From Planctomycetota bacterium (GTDB lineage: Bacteria > Planctomycetota > Phycisphaerae > Phycisphaerales > UBA1924): a stretch of DNA of 64,000 nucleotides. The notes below the pieces were generated by a model. The model saw only the letters and a list, made by a program, of their open reading frames with translations. It did not search any database and had not been told where the DNA came from. Numbering within the stretch: position 1 is the first letter of the stretch; every line of letters starts with the position of its first letter. This document shows, in pieces, positions 49,227 through 58,277 of this stretch. The position numbers and the translations under genes were made by a program. Location: positions 180,917 to 244,916 of the forward strand of contig JAFIFX010000005.1 in the NCBI GenBank assembly GCA_020831805.1, in the 5' to 3' direction.

Positions 49227-52084
49227 TGCGCGGCGTGTGGACCATCGCGGCCCGCGAGGTGCAGAGCTTCTTCCGCCTGCCGGTCGGCTGGATCGTCGTC
49301 GCCCTCTACGCCTTCCTGAGCGCGCTGGTGTTCATCCAGAGCACCCTGATCCCCGGCAGCCCGGCGACCATGCGGTACTTCTTCGCCGCCGCGGCGTGGA
49401 TGATGGTGCCCGTCGCCCCCGCCATCTCGATGCGTCTGCTGTCCGAGGAAGCCCGGACCGGCACGATCGAGATGCTCCGCACCGCCCCGGTCGGTGATTT
49501 CGCCGTCGCGCTGGGCAAGCTGCTCGGGGCGTGGCTGTTCCTGGGCATCACGCTGGCCCCCACGCTGGTCCTGCCGCTGACGCTGATCGTCGTGTCCGAA
49601 CCCGCGCCGGACCCCGGGCCGATCCTGGCCGGCTACCTGACGCTGTTCCTGGTCGGCGGGCTGTTCCTGGGCATCGGCCTGGTCGCCTCGGCCCTGACCT
49701 CCTCGCAGACGCTGGCCTTCCTCGGCACGCTGATGGGCATCGTCCTGCTGCTCATGCTCACGAGCCTGGCGGGCCCGCTGCAGACCCTCGCCGGGACGCG
49801 GGTGCAGGAACTCGCCGGCGCGTTCTCGATCATCGGGCGCGTCGATGCGCTGTCCAAGGGCGTCTTCGATTCCGCCGCCGTGGCCTACTTTCTCATCGCC
49901 ATCGGCTGGTCGGTGGTCATCGCCGCCGCGGTGCTGGAAACCCGCCGGCTCGCCCGGCCCCGCGCCGTCAACGCCGGGCTGTGGGCGGGCTTCATCCTGG
50001 CGACCGGCGCCTCGGCCGTGCTGCTGGGCGTGCTGACCCACGACTACCGCATCCGCGCGGACATCACCGCGTCGGGCGCGCATCGGCTCAGCCCCCGGGC
50101 CGAGCGGATGGCCGGGCTGATCGAGGATCCGACCGAACTGGTCTTCGCCGTCGACCTCGGCGGCGCGGACCGCCGCGCGGTGGATCTCGTCACCGATGTG
50201 CTCGGGGCCTACCAGCGCAGCAACCCGAACATCGGTGTCCGCGTGATCGACCTCGGCGTGCCCGCGGGCATCGAGCAGACCGACGAGCTGCTTGGCGTGC
50301 TGGCCGCCCGCGAGTCAGCGCGGGCGGGCCGAATCGCCGGCGTGCTCCGGGAGAACACCGACGCGATGCGGTCGCTGGCCCAGGGCGCCGAGCGGCTGGC
50401 CCGCGAACTCGACGCCGTCCGTGACGCCATCCCCGCCGGGGCGCCCGCCGCATCAACCAACCGGATGTTCTTTGAACAGCGTGCCGGCCTCCTCCGCGTC
50501 GGGTCGCGGGAGCTGAACGAGCAGGCCGACGCGATCCAGACCGCCCTCGACGAGCCCCGGGGCCCGGCGGGCCTGCCGGACGCGGACCGGATCATCCAGC
50601 CCGCGATGACCGTCTGGCGTTCACAGCGCACCCAGCTCAACGACCTGGCCGAGCAGGCCCAGGCGTTCAGCCAGTCCGAACTGGCCGGGCCCGACGCCGG
50701 GCCGCGCGCCCGGACCGCCGCCGCGACGGCCGCCCGGCTGCGGGACGAGGCGGCCGTCAACGAAGAACGCCTCGAACGCCTGCCCAGGCTGGACACCCTG
50801 CGGGTGGCCCGCGCGCTCGAGACCGGCGAATCGCTGCTGGTCATCGGCCCGCCGTCGCTGGGCGTTTCGGCGGTCGATCTCGAGGCCCTGCTGCCCCCGG
50901 TCGAGCTGCTCGAGCGGGCCGGCCTGTCGGCCGCCGGCGTCATCGGCCCGCGAGCCCAGGAACTGATCGCCACCGCGATCGGGCGGCTCGTCCGGCCCGA
51001 CCGGCCCATCGTGGTCTTCACCCACGCCCAGCCGCCCGGCACGCTGTTCGTCGAGGGCGGCCCGTTCGCCCGCGTGCGCGAACGCCTGCTGCAGCAGGAG
51101 ATCGACAGCCTGGAGTGGGCCGCCCTCGAACAGGTCGAGCCCGCCGGCCTGACCCGACTGGATCCCGCGGGCATCCGCCCGGTGGTGTTCATCGTGATCA
51201 GCCCCGACTCGACCGCCGGCAGCGCGGGCGGCCGCCTCACCGGCGCCCAACGCGCCGGCGAGTTGGCCACCACCGTCGCCCGCCTCATCGAGGCCGGCGA
51301 GCCCGTGCTGCTCAACCTCAACCCATCCATCTTCCCGACCTACGGCGACCGCGACCCGCTCGCGGCGCTCAGCGCGACATTCGGGCTGATCCCGCGGACC
51401 GGCAAGCCGCTGCTCCGCAGCACGCCCGGCGGCCCCGCCGGGCGGATGGTCGATCCGCACACCTCGGTCGTCGCGCCCAACCCCGGCGCGGACGCCCATC
51501 CGGCCGCCGACGCGCTCCGCGGCCTGCGCCTGCTGCTGCCCTGGGCCACCGCCATCGATCTGGAAGAACGCCCGAACACACGCGCCTGGCCGGTGGTCAA
51601 GCTGACCGGCGAGGGTGCGTCCGAGTCGTGGGCCGAGTCCCGCTGGCTGAGGCTGTGGTCCGAGCCGGCCGCCTCGCGTTCGATGATGGCCAACCCGCCC
51701 GCCTTCGACCTCGGCGAGGACGAGCGACGCGACCGCTGGGTGCTCGCCGCCGCGGCGGAGCGGGACTCCCGGCTCGGCGTCAGCCGATTCGTCGTGGTCG
51801 GCTCGAACGGCTGGGCGTCCGACGGCGCGGTGATGGGCGCGACGCAGTTGGTTGACGGCCGGATCGCCGCACGCTACCCGGGCAACGGCGTGCTGCTCGA
51901 CGGGCTGATCCACTGGCTGGCGGGCCTGGACGAGCTGATCGCCCCGGGCGCGGACGCCCGGCCCGTGGCCACCGTCAAACCGCTGGATCCGTCACAACTG
52001 ACCCGCGTGCGATGGATGCTGCTCGGGCTGGTTCCCGGGGTGATCCTGATCGCCGGCGGTGCGTGGCGCGCCCTGCGGGGCTGA
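49226..52084 (+). CDS. ABC-2 permease fused to a GldG-like domain
   Basis: A 952-residue fusion. Residues 1-250 are an ABC-2 permease (GldF-like) with six helices (GWIVVALYAFLSALVFIQS; MRLLSEEARTGTIEMLRTAP; GKLLGAWLFLGITLAPTLVL). A seventh helix (NAGLWAGFILATGASAVLLG) leads to a large GldG-like periplasmic part (ADITASGAHRLSPRA; VFAVDLGG; GVRVIDLGVPAG), with a coiled insert near 430-520 and amidotransferase-like strands (RPIVVFTHAQPPG). A last helix lies near the C-terminus (VRWMLLGLVPGVILIAGG). In Flavobacterium, GldF and GldG are separate and serve gliding. Here they probably form an exporter of unknown cargo. The 3' end overlaps the convergent zinc-ribbon gene by 93 nt. Confidence 0.86.
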   Translation: MRGVWTIAAREVQSFFRLPVGWIVVALYAFLSALVFIQSTLIPGSPATMRYFFAAAAWMMVPVAPAISMRLLSEEARTGTIEMLRTAPVGDFAVALGKLLGAWLFLGITLAPTLVLPLTLIVVSEPAPDPGPILAGYLTLFLVGGLFLGIGLVASALTSSQTLAFLGTLMGIVLLLMLTSLAGPLQTLAGTRVQELAGAFSIIGRVDALSKGVFDSAAVAYFLIAIGWSVVIAAAVLETRRLARPRAVNAGLWAGFILATGASAVLLGVLTHDYRIRADITASGAHRLSPRAERMAGLIEDPTELVFAVDLGGADRRAVDLVTDVLGAYQRSNPNIGVRVIDLGVPAGIEQTDELLGVLAARESARAGRIAGVLRENTDAMRSLAQGAERLARELDAVRDAIPAGAPAASTNRMFFEQRAGLLRVGSRELNEQADAIQTALDEPRGPAGLPDADRIIQPAMTVWRSQRTQLNDLAEQAQAFSQSELAGPDAGPRARTAAATAARLRDEAAVNEERLERLPRLDTLRVARALETGESLLVIGPPSLGVSAVDLEALLPPVELLERAGLSAAGVIGPRAQELIATAIGRLVRPDRPIVVFTHAQPPGTLFVEGGPFARVRERLLQQEIDSLEWAALEQVEPAGLTRLDPAGIRPVVFIVISPDSTAGSAGGRLTGAQRAGELATTVARLIEAGEPVLLNLNPSIFPTYGDRDPLAALSATFGLIPRTGKPLLRSTPGGPAGRMVDPHTSVVAPNPGADAHPAADALRGLRLLLPWATAIDLEERPNTRAWPVVKLTGEGASESWAESRWLRLWSEPAASRSMMANPPAFDLGEDERRDRWVLAAAAERDSRLGVSRFVVVGSNGWASDGAVMGATQLVDGRIAARYPGNGVLLDGLIHWLAGLDELIAPGADARPVATVKPLDPSQLTRVRWMLLGLVPGVILIAGGAWRALRG

Positions 52085-52498
52085 TTCGATCCGCACATCA
52101 CCGGTCCGCAGGTCCCCCCGGCGTGCGCCGCTGGCCCGGTACCGGACGACCTTGGCGGGGACCAGCGTGCGTCCGCACTCCGGGCAGGAATCCGTCGGAT
52201 GGCCGAGGCCTTCGAGGTTGTACCCGCACGAGCGGCAGCAACCCTCGGGATACCGGCGCGGCAGCGAGGCGATGAAGATCCCCACGCCCCCCACCGCCGC
52301 GGTGTAGGGGTACAGCAGGATCTGCATGCCCTGGATCATCAGCTCGGGATTGGCCTGGCCCACCACCCAGTGGCCGTAGCTCAGCACGATCAGCAACGCC
52401 GCGCCGGTCAACGCGCAGGCGTAGGCGAGCAGCGTCCTGCGGTACCGGGCCGACAGATACCACACGAACATCGCGTAGCCGACGAAGAAGGGGATCAC
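51992..52498 (-). CDS. Membrane protein with zinc ribbon
   Basis: A 168-residue protein starting at GTG 52498, coupled to the preceding gene by a GTGA overlap. Three hydrophobic helices (VIPFFVGYAMFVWYL; LLAYACALTGAALLIVLS; LLYPYTAAVGGVGIFIASL) precede a zinc ribbon, CRSCGYNLEGLGHPTDSC and PECGRTL. This ribbon is a hallmark of many Planctomycetota membrane proteins of unknown function. The last 31 codons overlap the 3' end of the convergent permease gene. It is the last gene of a four-gene coupled operon. Confidence 0.75.
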   Translation of the reverse strand: MIPFFVGYAMFVWYLSARYRRTLLAYACALTGAALLIVLSYGHWVVGQANPELMIQGMQILLYPYTAAVGGVGIFIASLPRRYPEGCCRSCGYNLEGLGHPTDSCPECGRTLVPAKVVRYRASGARRGDLRTGDVRIESAPQGAPRTAGDQDHPGNQPEQHPSHAGQL

Positions 52499-53439
52499 GC
52501 CGTGCCCTCCCCCGCCGGGATCGGCGTGCCCGCGGCCCGGAACCGGGCGATGCGGCGGGCGACGACGGCCCCGGAGATCAGCCCGACCGGCACGACGATG
52601 AGCGTTTCGACCGCCCGGTTGATCAGGTCGCCCGCCAACGCCGCGTCGAAGGCCTGGAACAAGGAACCGGCGGTCAGGCCCACCAGCCACTCCCGCAGCC
52701 CCATCCCCCCGCCCGCGATCGGCACGAGCTGAGCGACCTGGCTGACGGCGGTGACCATGACAACCTGCACCGGTGTGACCTCCACGCCCATCACCCAGAA
52801 CACCACCGCGTACCGGGCGGCCCAGATGCCCATGTCCGCGTATCGGACCGCCAGCGCGCCCAGCAGCCAGAACGCGTTGGTCCAGCCCGCCGCCCGGGCG
52901 AGCGCCGCCAGGACGCCGACCACGCCGACGGGACCGGCCAGCACCAACACGACGGTCGTGACGCCCGCTCCGGCGGGCATCATCCAAGCGAGCGTGAACG
53001 CCATCACGCCGGCAAGCCCGGCCAAACCGAGCGACCACAGAGTCGATTCGATCGCATCCCGCACCCGGATGCCGTTGACGAGCTTGTGATAGCCGACCCG
53101 CCCGATCAGGCCGGGCCGCATGGGCAGGTGGTTGAGCAGCCAGGCGCTGCCGACCAGGGCGTTCATCTCACCGAGCCCGAGCCGGCCGTGCCGCCGGAGC
53201 AGCATCCAGAGGCAGGCGGACACCAGCAGCCAGTTGAACACCGGCCCGGCCATGATGAACGCCACGGCCCACCAGGGCGCCCCTCGCAGCCGCTCGATCA
53301 GGTCCCTGAACCGTTCTGGATCCGAGAACAGCACCACCCCGGCGCCGATCAGCAACAGCACGCCGAGGATGAACCCGGCCCAGCCGACCCACCTCGGCCG
53401 GCCCTTGCGGGGCACGGGCTCGGCGGGAAGGGTGGTCAC
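52495..53439 (-). CDS. LPG synthase-like (UPF0104) membrane protein
   Basis: A 314-residue protein with about eight transmembrane helices, resembling the flippase-like membrane part of lysylphosphatidylglycerol synthases (UPF0104/YbhN). Landmarks: GFILGVLLLIGAGVVLFSDP, NALVGSAWLLNHLPMRPG then LIGRVGYHKLVNGIRVRDAI, and QLVPIAGGGMGLREWLVG. The last is the family's PxPGGxG-like loop. It may flip or transport a lipid-linked molecule. It overlaps both neighbours in the coupled operon. The call rests on topology and these loops only. Confidence 0.75.
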   Translation of the reverse strand: MTTLPAEPVPRKGRPRWVGWAGFILGVLLLIGAGVVLFSDPERFRDLIERLRGAPWWAVAFIMAGPVFNWLLVSACLWMLLRRHGRLGLGEMNALVGSAWLLNHLPMRPGLIGRVGYHKLVNGIRVRDAIESTLWSLGLAGLAGVMAFTLAWMMPAGAGVTTVVLVLAGPVGVVGVLAALARAAGWTNAFWLLGALAVRYADMGIWAARYAVVFWVMGVEVTPVQVVMVTAVSQVAQLVPIAGGGMGLREWLVGLTAGSLFQAFDAALAGDLINRAVETLIVVPVGLISGAVVARRIARFRAAGTPIPAGEGTA

Positions 53440-55946
53440 GGCGTGAGGCTCGTCCGGGCTGCGTCGGTCGGCGGGGCCAGGCCGCCGGCCCCGGGCCCGG
53501 CGGTGGCGAAGGAAGGCCTCCCGGCGCGGAGGCGTTCACGGACCAGCTCGGCCATGCGATGCACGCGCCGGTCACGGGTCAGCTCGGCGAGGTCGAAGAC
53601 GGGGCTGTCGACCTCTCGGACGCGGGTCATCATGGCCGCCAGCAGGACCGGCGTGTCCACATGCTCCCGCTCGACCGACTCGGCGACAAAGGTTTCCACG
53701 CTGACGCGGTCGAAGACCTCGAACTCGGGGACCTGGCCGGCGTGGGGGAGCCGGAAAAGCATGAAGGCGCGCTCGGCGTCGTTCGCCGACCCGAACCGCT
53801 CCGCCCACGCGTCGGCGAGGCGACGCCGATCCGATGAGGACAGCTCGAGATCGTCCAGCGGGTCGATGGTTCTGGCCATGGTGGCGACGACGGCCGCGGG
53901 GATCTGCGCCGGGTTGTCCGAGCGGATCGCGTCGAGGATGACATCGACCGGCTCGCGTGCCAGGCCGAGCGTCACCCGCTGGACGATCGGCGATTCGGTG
54001 ACGAGCGCCAGGGGGGAGTTGATCAGCCCGCCGCGACGCGCCGGCTGGAAACTCTGGATGACGCGGTACCGGTCGCGGAGGGAGATCGATGCGTTGATCT
54101 CGCGGAGCCACTCGGTGTAGGCCGAGTCGGCGTCGGTGGCGACGCGGATCTCCTCGAGCGGCTCGAGCCGCAGGCGGCGGTCCATCTCGAGCACCCGGGG
54201 GGACGGCGAACCGGCGAAATCGGCGATCCGCGAGATGGGACGGGGGGCGATGAGCATCCGCGAGCCGATGGGCCGCGAGGAGCCCAGGCCCAGGGGGATC
54301 GGCGAGGTGTTCCGCAGGGTGATCATCAGGCGGGACCGCTCCAGCGGGCCCATGGTGCTCGCGCTCGACTCCGCCTGGAGCAGCATGAAGGTGCGCGGGT
54401 CGTTGATCATCCGGTCCATCCAGCCCGGCACGCGGGACATGGCCGAATCGAGCTGGCGTCCCGCGGTGGAAAGGATGTCCCGCTCGCGTCCGATGGCGCG
54501 GAGCCGCTCGCGGGCGAACGCGCCGTACGCGTCAAGGGCCCGGGCCCGGGCGTAGCGGACATAGATCGGCGCCGCCGTGTCGTAATCCTCCAGGCGTTCG
54601 CTGGCCAGGGCGACGAGGAAGTCATCGTTCGTGCCGGCGCGTGGGCGTCCGATCAGGTCCAGCGCCCGGGTGTAGTCGCCCTCGGCATAGGCGACCCACG
54701 CCTCCAGGGGCTTGAGCAGCTCGCTCACGCCGGGGATCTGGCCGAAAAACTGCTGGGTCTGCTCGCCGATCAGCTCGTACTCGCGCTGCACGATGGCGCG
54801 CATCGTCTGGAACTCGGCGTAGACGCGGATCATCTCCAGCAGCAGGCGACCCTGGTCCGCGCCGGAGACTTTGGGCAGGTTCTCGGCGAGCATCGACAGC
54901 GATTCGCTGGTCGTGACGGCCATGTCGTTCAGCGAGGCCTTGATCGTTTCCTCGTCGTCGATCACATACGCCGCCAGCAGCCGGACACGCTCGATGTTGG
55001 GATCGAAGCGGATCTCCTCCGGGCGACGCAGATCGGTGATGGGCTCGCCGGCTTCCTGGCGCGCCTGGATCAGGTCGCCGGCCTGCTGGCGCATGTCCCG
55101 CAGTGGCAGGTTCAGCGAGGCGATGACCGACTCGGCCCCCTGCCGCTGCCACTGCAGCGCGTACAACTGGTCGCGCAATGTCCCGGGCACATCGCCCATC
55201 TCGATGCGGAACAGCCGCGCCGCGTTGGTCATGAACCGCTCGCCCTGCTCGATCGCGCCCTGGGTCGCGCAGATCCGGCCGATCGTCAGGTGCACATGCG
55301 GGTCAAGCGGGTCCGCGTACAACAGCCGCACCTGCCAGGCGGCCAGCTCGTTCACCGGGGCGTCGTCGTGCGAGAAGGTCCGCGCGGCCAGTGAGACCGC
55401 GTCCTTGTTCGTGGGGTCCAGGTCCACCGCTTCGCGCAGCCGCTTCTCGAAACCTTCCCTGTCCCCCGTCTCGCGCATCAGCAGGGCCGCGTCGAGCGCC
55501 AGTCGCGAGCGGACCGAGCGGTTCAGCGAGCGGCCCTGGCCGCCGAGGAACCGCTCGAACGCGTCGAGGCGATCCTCGACGGTCTGGCGGCCGTTGATGT
55601 TCGCGCTGATCAGGCGGAGCTGGGCGACGGTGTCGTCCGGGTCGTTGCGGATGACCACCCGCGTGGCGTCGAGCAGGAGTTCCCGGTCGCCGGAGGACCA
55701 GGCCGCGGCCGCCGTCAGCCGCGCGATCTCGGCGTCGCGGGGGCGCAGGCCGCTGGCGGTCCACAGGGCCGCGGCGGCGACGGCGTAGTCCTCGGGCAGC
55801 AGGGTGTCGCGCATGCCAAGGTCGATCAGGGCGGTCCGCGCCATCACCGAGCCGACATCCTCGCTCGTGACCGGCCCGCCCCCCCAGGCGACGCCCTGCA
55901 CGAGGCCGAGCAGCACAATCCAGATCGCAACCGCGTATCGGGGCAT
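53436..55946 (-). CDS. Large exported helical-repeat protein
   Basis: An 836-residue protein from ATG 55946 with GGAGGG about 8 nt upstream. A signal peptide (MPRYAVAIWIVLLGLVQGVA) is followed by TPR-like helical repeats over residues 40-520 (LWTASGLRPRDAEIARLTAAAAW; LLLDATRVVIRNDPDDTVAQ; ALDAALLMRETGDREGFEK). A C-terminal half without a clear domain contains a beta segment (SRLMITLRNTSPIPLGLGSS) like an immunoglobulin-type fold. It is likely periplasmic and may act as a scaffold. It is coupled by 1 nt and 4 nt overlaps to its neighbours. No family recognised. Confidence 0.72.
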   Translation of the reverse strand: MPRYAVAIWIVLLGLVQGVAWGGGPVTSEDVGSVMARTALIDLGMRDTLLPEDYAVAAAALWTASGLRPRDAEIARLTAAAAWSSGDRELLLDATRVVIRNDPDDTVAQLRLISANINGRQTVEDRLDAFERFLGGQGRSLNRSVRSRLALDAALLMRETGDREGFEKRLREAVDLDPTNKDAVSLAARTFSHDDAPVNELAAWQVRLLYADPLDPHVHLTIGRICATQGAIEQGERFMTNAARLFRIEMGDVPGTLRDQLYALQWQRQGAESVIASLNLPLRDMRQQAGDLIQARQEAGEPITDLRRPEEIRFDPNIERVRLLAAYVIDDEETIKASLNDMAVTTSESLSMLAENLPKVSGADQGRLLLEMIRVYAEFQTMRAIVQREYELIGEQTQQFFGQIPGVSELLKPLEAWVAYAEGDYTRALDLIGRPRAGTNDDFLVALASERLEDYDTAAPIYVRYARARALDAYGAFARERLRAIGRERDILSTAGRQLDSAMSRVPGWMDRMINDPRTFMLLQAESSASTMGPLERSRLMITLRNTSPIPLGLGSSRPIGSRMLIAPRPISRIADFAGSPSPRVLEMDRRLRLEPLEEIRVATDADSAYTEWLREINASISLRDRYRVIQSFQPARRGGLINSPLALVTESPIVQRVTLGLAREPVDVILDAIRSDNPAQIPAAVVATMARTIDPLDDLELSSSDRRRLADAWAERFGSANDAERAFMLFRLPHAGQVPEFEVFDRVSVETFVAESVEREHVDTPVLLAAMMTRVREVDSPVFDLAELTRDRRVHRMAELVRERLRAGRPSFATAGPGAGGLAPPTDAARTSLTP

Positions 55947-56269
55947 CAAAGCGTCCCTCCGTCTATCAAGATACCGCCGGAAGCGGCGAGAAGGCCTGCC
56001 AAAAACACCACGGCCATGCCACACTCCGCCGGAACCGTGATCCGGCGGTCCGCCCGGGGGAAGACCCGGTCCGACACGCACACCATGAACACGAGCTGCC
56101 CGCCGCCGAACGCGGCCAGGCCCACGCCCATCCCGAACAATCCGCGTGCCAGCGGGCCGGCCTCCGGCGGCGTGAACATGGCCCACAGCCCGAGCACCGT
56201 CAGGGCCACGCTCCACGGCAATGCCGCGAGCAGGACCAGTCCCAGGCTGAACCAACGCCTCTTGGGCAC
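55946..56269 (-). CDS. Small three-helix membrane protein
   Basis: A 107-residue protein with three hydrophobic helices (LGLVLLAALPWSVALTVLGL; LFGMGVGLAAFGGGQLVFMV; CGMAVVFLAGLLAASGGILI) and positively charged ends (MPKRR, RADRR). No family recognised. It lies 33 bp after rho on the same strand and is coupled to the 836-residue gene through TGATG, so it starts a four-gene operon that might be read through from rho. Confidence 0.68.
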   Translation of the reverse strand: MPKRRWFSLGLVLLAALPWSVALTVLGLWAMFTPPEAGPLARGLFGMGVGLAAFGGGQLVFMVCVSDRVFPRADRRITVPAECGMAVVFLAGLLAASGGILIDGGTL

Positions 56270-56302
56270 CGGCGTTCTCCCTCAGTCCGCCCGCCCCGGG
56301 CG

Positions 56303-58093
56303 TCAGCCCATCGCCATCGACATCAGGAACTCGGCGTTGGTCTTGTGCTTGCCCAGACGGGTCTTGAGCAGGTCCATCGCCTCGACCACATTCATGTCCG
56401 AGAGCACCTTGCGCAACCGGTAGACCAGCTCGAGCTCCTTGGCGTCCATCAGCAGTTCCTCGCGCCGCGTGCCGGAGGCGGCCACATCGATCGCGGGGTA
56501 GATCCGCTTCTCGACGAGGCGCCGGTCCAGGTGCAGTTCGGAGTTACCCGTGCCCTTGAACTCCTCGAAGATCACCTCGTCCATCTTCGAGCCGGTGTCG
56601 ACCAGGGCGGTGCCGATGATGGTCAGGCTGCCGCCGCGCTCGATGGCGCGGGCCGCGCCGAAGAACTTCTTGGGTCGCTGCAGGGCGTTGGAGTCCAGGC
56701 CGCCGGTCATGATCTTGCCGGAGTGCGGGATCTCGTTGTTGTACGCCCGGGCCAGGCGGGTGATCGAGTCGAGCAGGATGACGACATCGTCGCCGAACTC
56801 GACCATGCGCTTGGCCTTCTCGATGACCACCTCGGCGATGGCCACATGGCGCGAGCCCTGCTCGTCGAAGGTCGAGGCGACGACCTCGACATTCTGGCCG
56901 GCGCAGTTGCGCTTGAAGTCGGTGACTTCCTCGGGACGCTCGTCGACCAGCAGGACGAAGATCCTGCAGTCCGGGTAGTTCTTGTTGATCGCCTTGGTCA
57001 TCTTCTGCATCAGCACCGTCTTGCCGGTGCGGGGCGGCGCGACGATCAGGGCCCGCTGGCCCTTGCCGATCGGGGCGACCAGGTCCACGATGCGCATCTC
57101 GATCTGGTCCGGGGTCGTCTCCAGCAGGAAACGCTCCTCGGGGTGCATCGGGGTCAGGTCCTCGAAGTTGACCAGGTCGTGGATGGCCTTGGGGTCGCGG
57201 CCGTTGACGGTGTCCACACGGAGCAGGGCGAAGTACCGCTCACTCTCCTTGGGCGGGCGGATGGCCCCGCGGACGCTCATGCCCCGGCGCAGGCCGAACC
57301 GGCGGATCTGGCTCGGCGAGATATAGATGTCGTCCGGCCCGTGCAGGTAGCTCAGCTCGGGGCTGCGCAGGAAGCCGAAGCCGTCGGGCATGATCTGCAG
57401 CGTGCCCTCGCCGAACATGATGCCCTGCTTGGCCGCGCGGGTCTTGAGGACCTTGAAGATCAGCTCCTGCTTGGGGATCTGGTGGAAGTCCTCCAGCCCC
57501 TCCTTCTCGGCGACCTCGAACACCTGGTCGATGGTCATCCGCTGCAGGTCGCCGATGGTCAGCCCGTCGTCGACCATCTTGCCGCCCGACGCGGCGACGA
57601 TCCGCTCGAGCTCCTCGGCCTCGCGCTCCAGCTCCTCGTCGCTGGGCAGGTGGTCCCAGTTGCCCGAACGGTGGAAGTCCGACCCGCCCCCGCCGCCGCC
57701 GGTCTTGTTGCGACGCTTCTTGCGTCGGCGCTTCCCTCCCCGGTCGTCGTTCTGCCCCGAACCGTGGCCGGCGCCCTGGCCGCCCCCGTGCGAGCCGCCC
57801 TGGCCGCCGCGATCCTGGCCGCCCCGGTCGTCCGAGCGGCCGGACTCGCGCGATTCCGTCTTCTGGTCGGAACCCTTCCCGCCCGACTCGGGCTTGGCCT
57901 CGGGCTTGGCCTCGGACTTCGTGTCGGGCTTGGCTTCTGGCTTGGCTGCCGTCTTGGTCTCAGGCTGGGCATCCGGCCCGGATTCGGCGTTGTCGGCGCC
58001 GGAGCCGTCGGGCTTGCGCTTGGCCAGTCGTTTGACCGTGCGCTTCTTCTTGATGGGCGCGTCGTGCTCGGCGACTTCGGAAGACTTGGGCAT
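56303..58093 (-). CDS. rho: Transcription termination factor Rho with long N-terminal extension
   Basis: Rho is the hexameric RNA helicase that ends transcription. The 596-residue protein has the RNA-binding fold ([20 protein letters not shown]), the Walker A site [12 protein letters not shown] (about 352-363), Walker B-like [15 protein letters not shown], and the Q/R-loop region [19 protein letters not shown]. About 150 extra residues precede the conserved core. They are Lys/Glu/Pro/Gly-rich ([51 protein letters not shown]). Such insertions occur in other high-GC and Bacteroidota Rho proteins and can change RNA affinity or drive condensation. Start: ATG 58093. Confidence 0.96.
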   Translation of the reverse strand: MPKSSEVAEHDAPIKKKRTVKRLAKRKPDGSGADNAESGPDAQPETKTAAKPEAKPDTKSEAKPEAKPESGGKGSDQKTESRESGRSDDRGGQDRGGQGGSHGGGQGAGHGSGQNDDRGGKRRRKKRRNKTGGGGGGSDFHRSGNWDHLPSDEELEREAEELERIVAASGGKMVDDGLTIGDLQRMTIDQVFEVAEKEGLEDFHQIPKQELIFKVLKTRAAKQGIMFGEGTLQIMPDGFGFLRSPELSYLHGPDDIYISPSQIRRFGLRRGMSVRGAIRPPKESERYFALLRVDTVNGRDPKAIHDLVNFEDLTPMHPEERFLLETTPDQIEMRIVDLVAPIGKGQRALIVAPPRTGKTVLMQKMTKAINKNYPDCRIFVLLVDERPEEVTDFKRNCAGQNVEVVASTFDEQGSRHVAIAEVVIEKAKRMVEFGDDVVILLDSITRLARAYNNEIPHSGKIMTGGLDSNALQRPKKFFGAARAIERGGSLTIIGTALVDTGSKMDEVIFEEFKGTGNSELHLDRRLVEKRIYPAIDVAASGTRREELLMDAKELELVYRLRKVLSDMNVVEAMDLLKTRLGKHKTNAEFLMSMAMG

Positions 58094-58277
58094 CGTGCGG
58101 TTCCTTGCTGTGCTGCCGACGCCCGCGCGATCCCTCGCACGAGGCGGCCCTGTTCTCTCACCGTGACTTGTTGTGGGAAATGTGGAAAACTTGGAACGTC
58201 CAGGTGGATCCGGTTGGATCGGGCGGGCTTCGCCTGGAATGCCCGCAACGCCGGCTCGACCTTCGGTCGGCGGCGGG

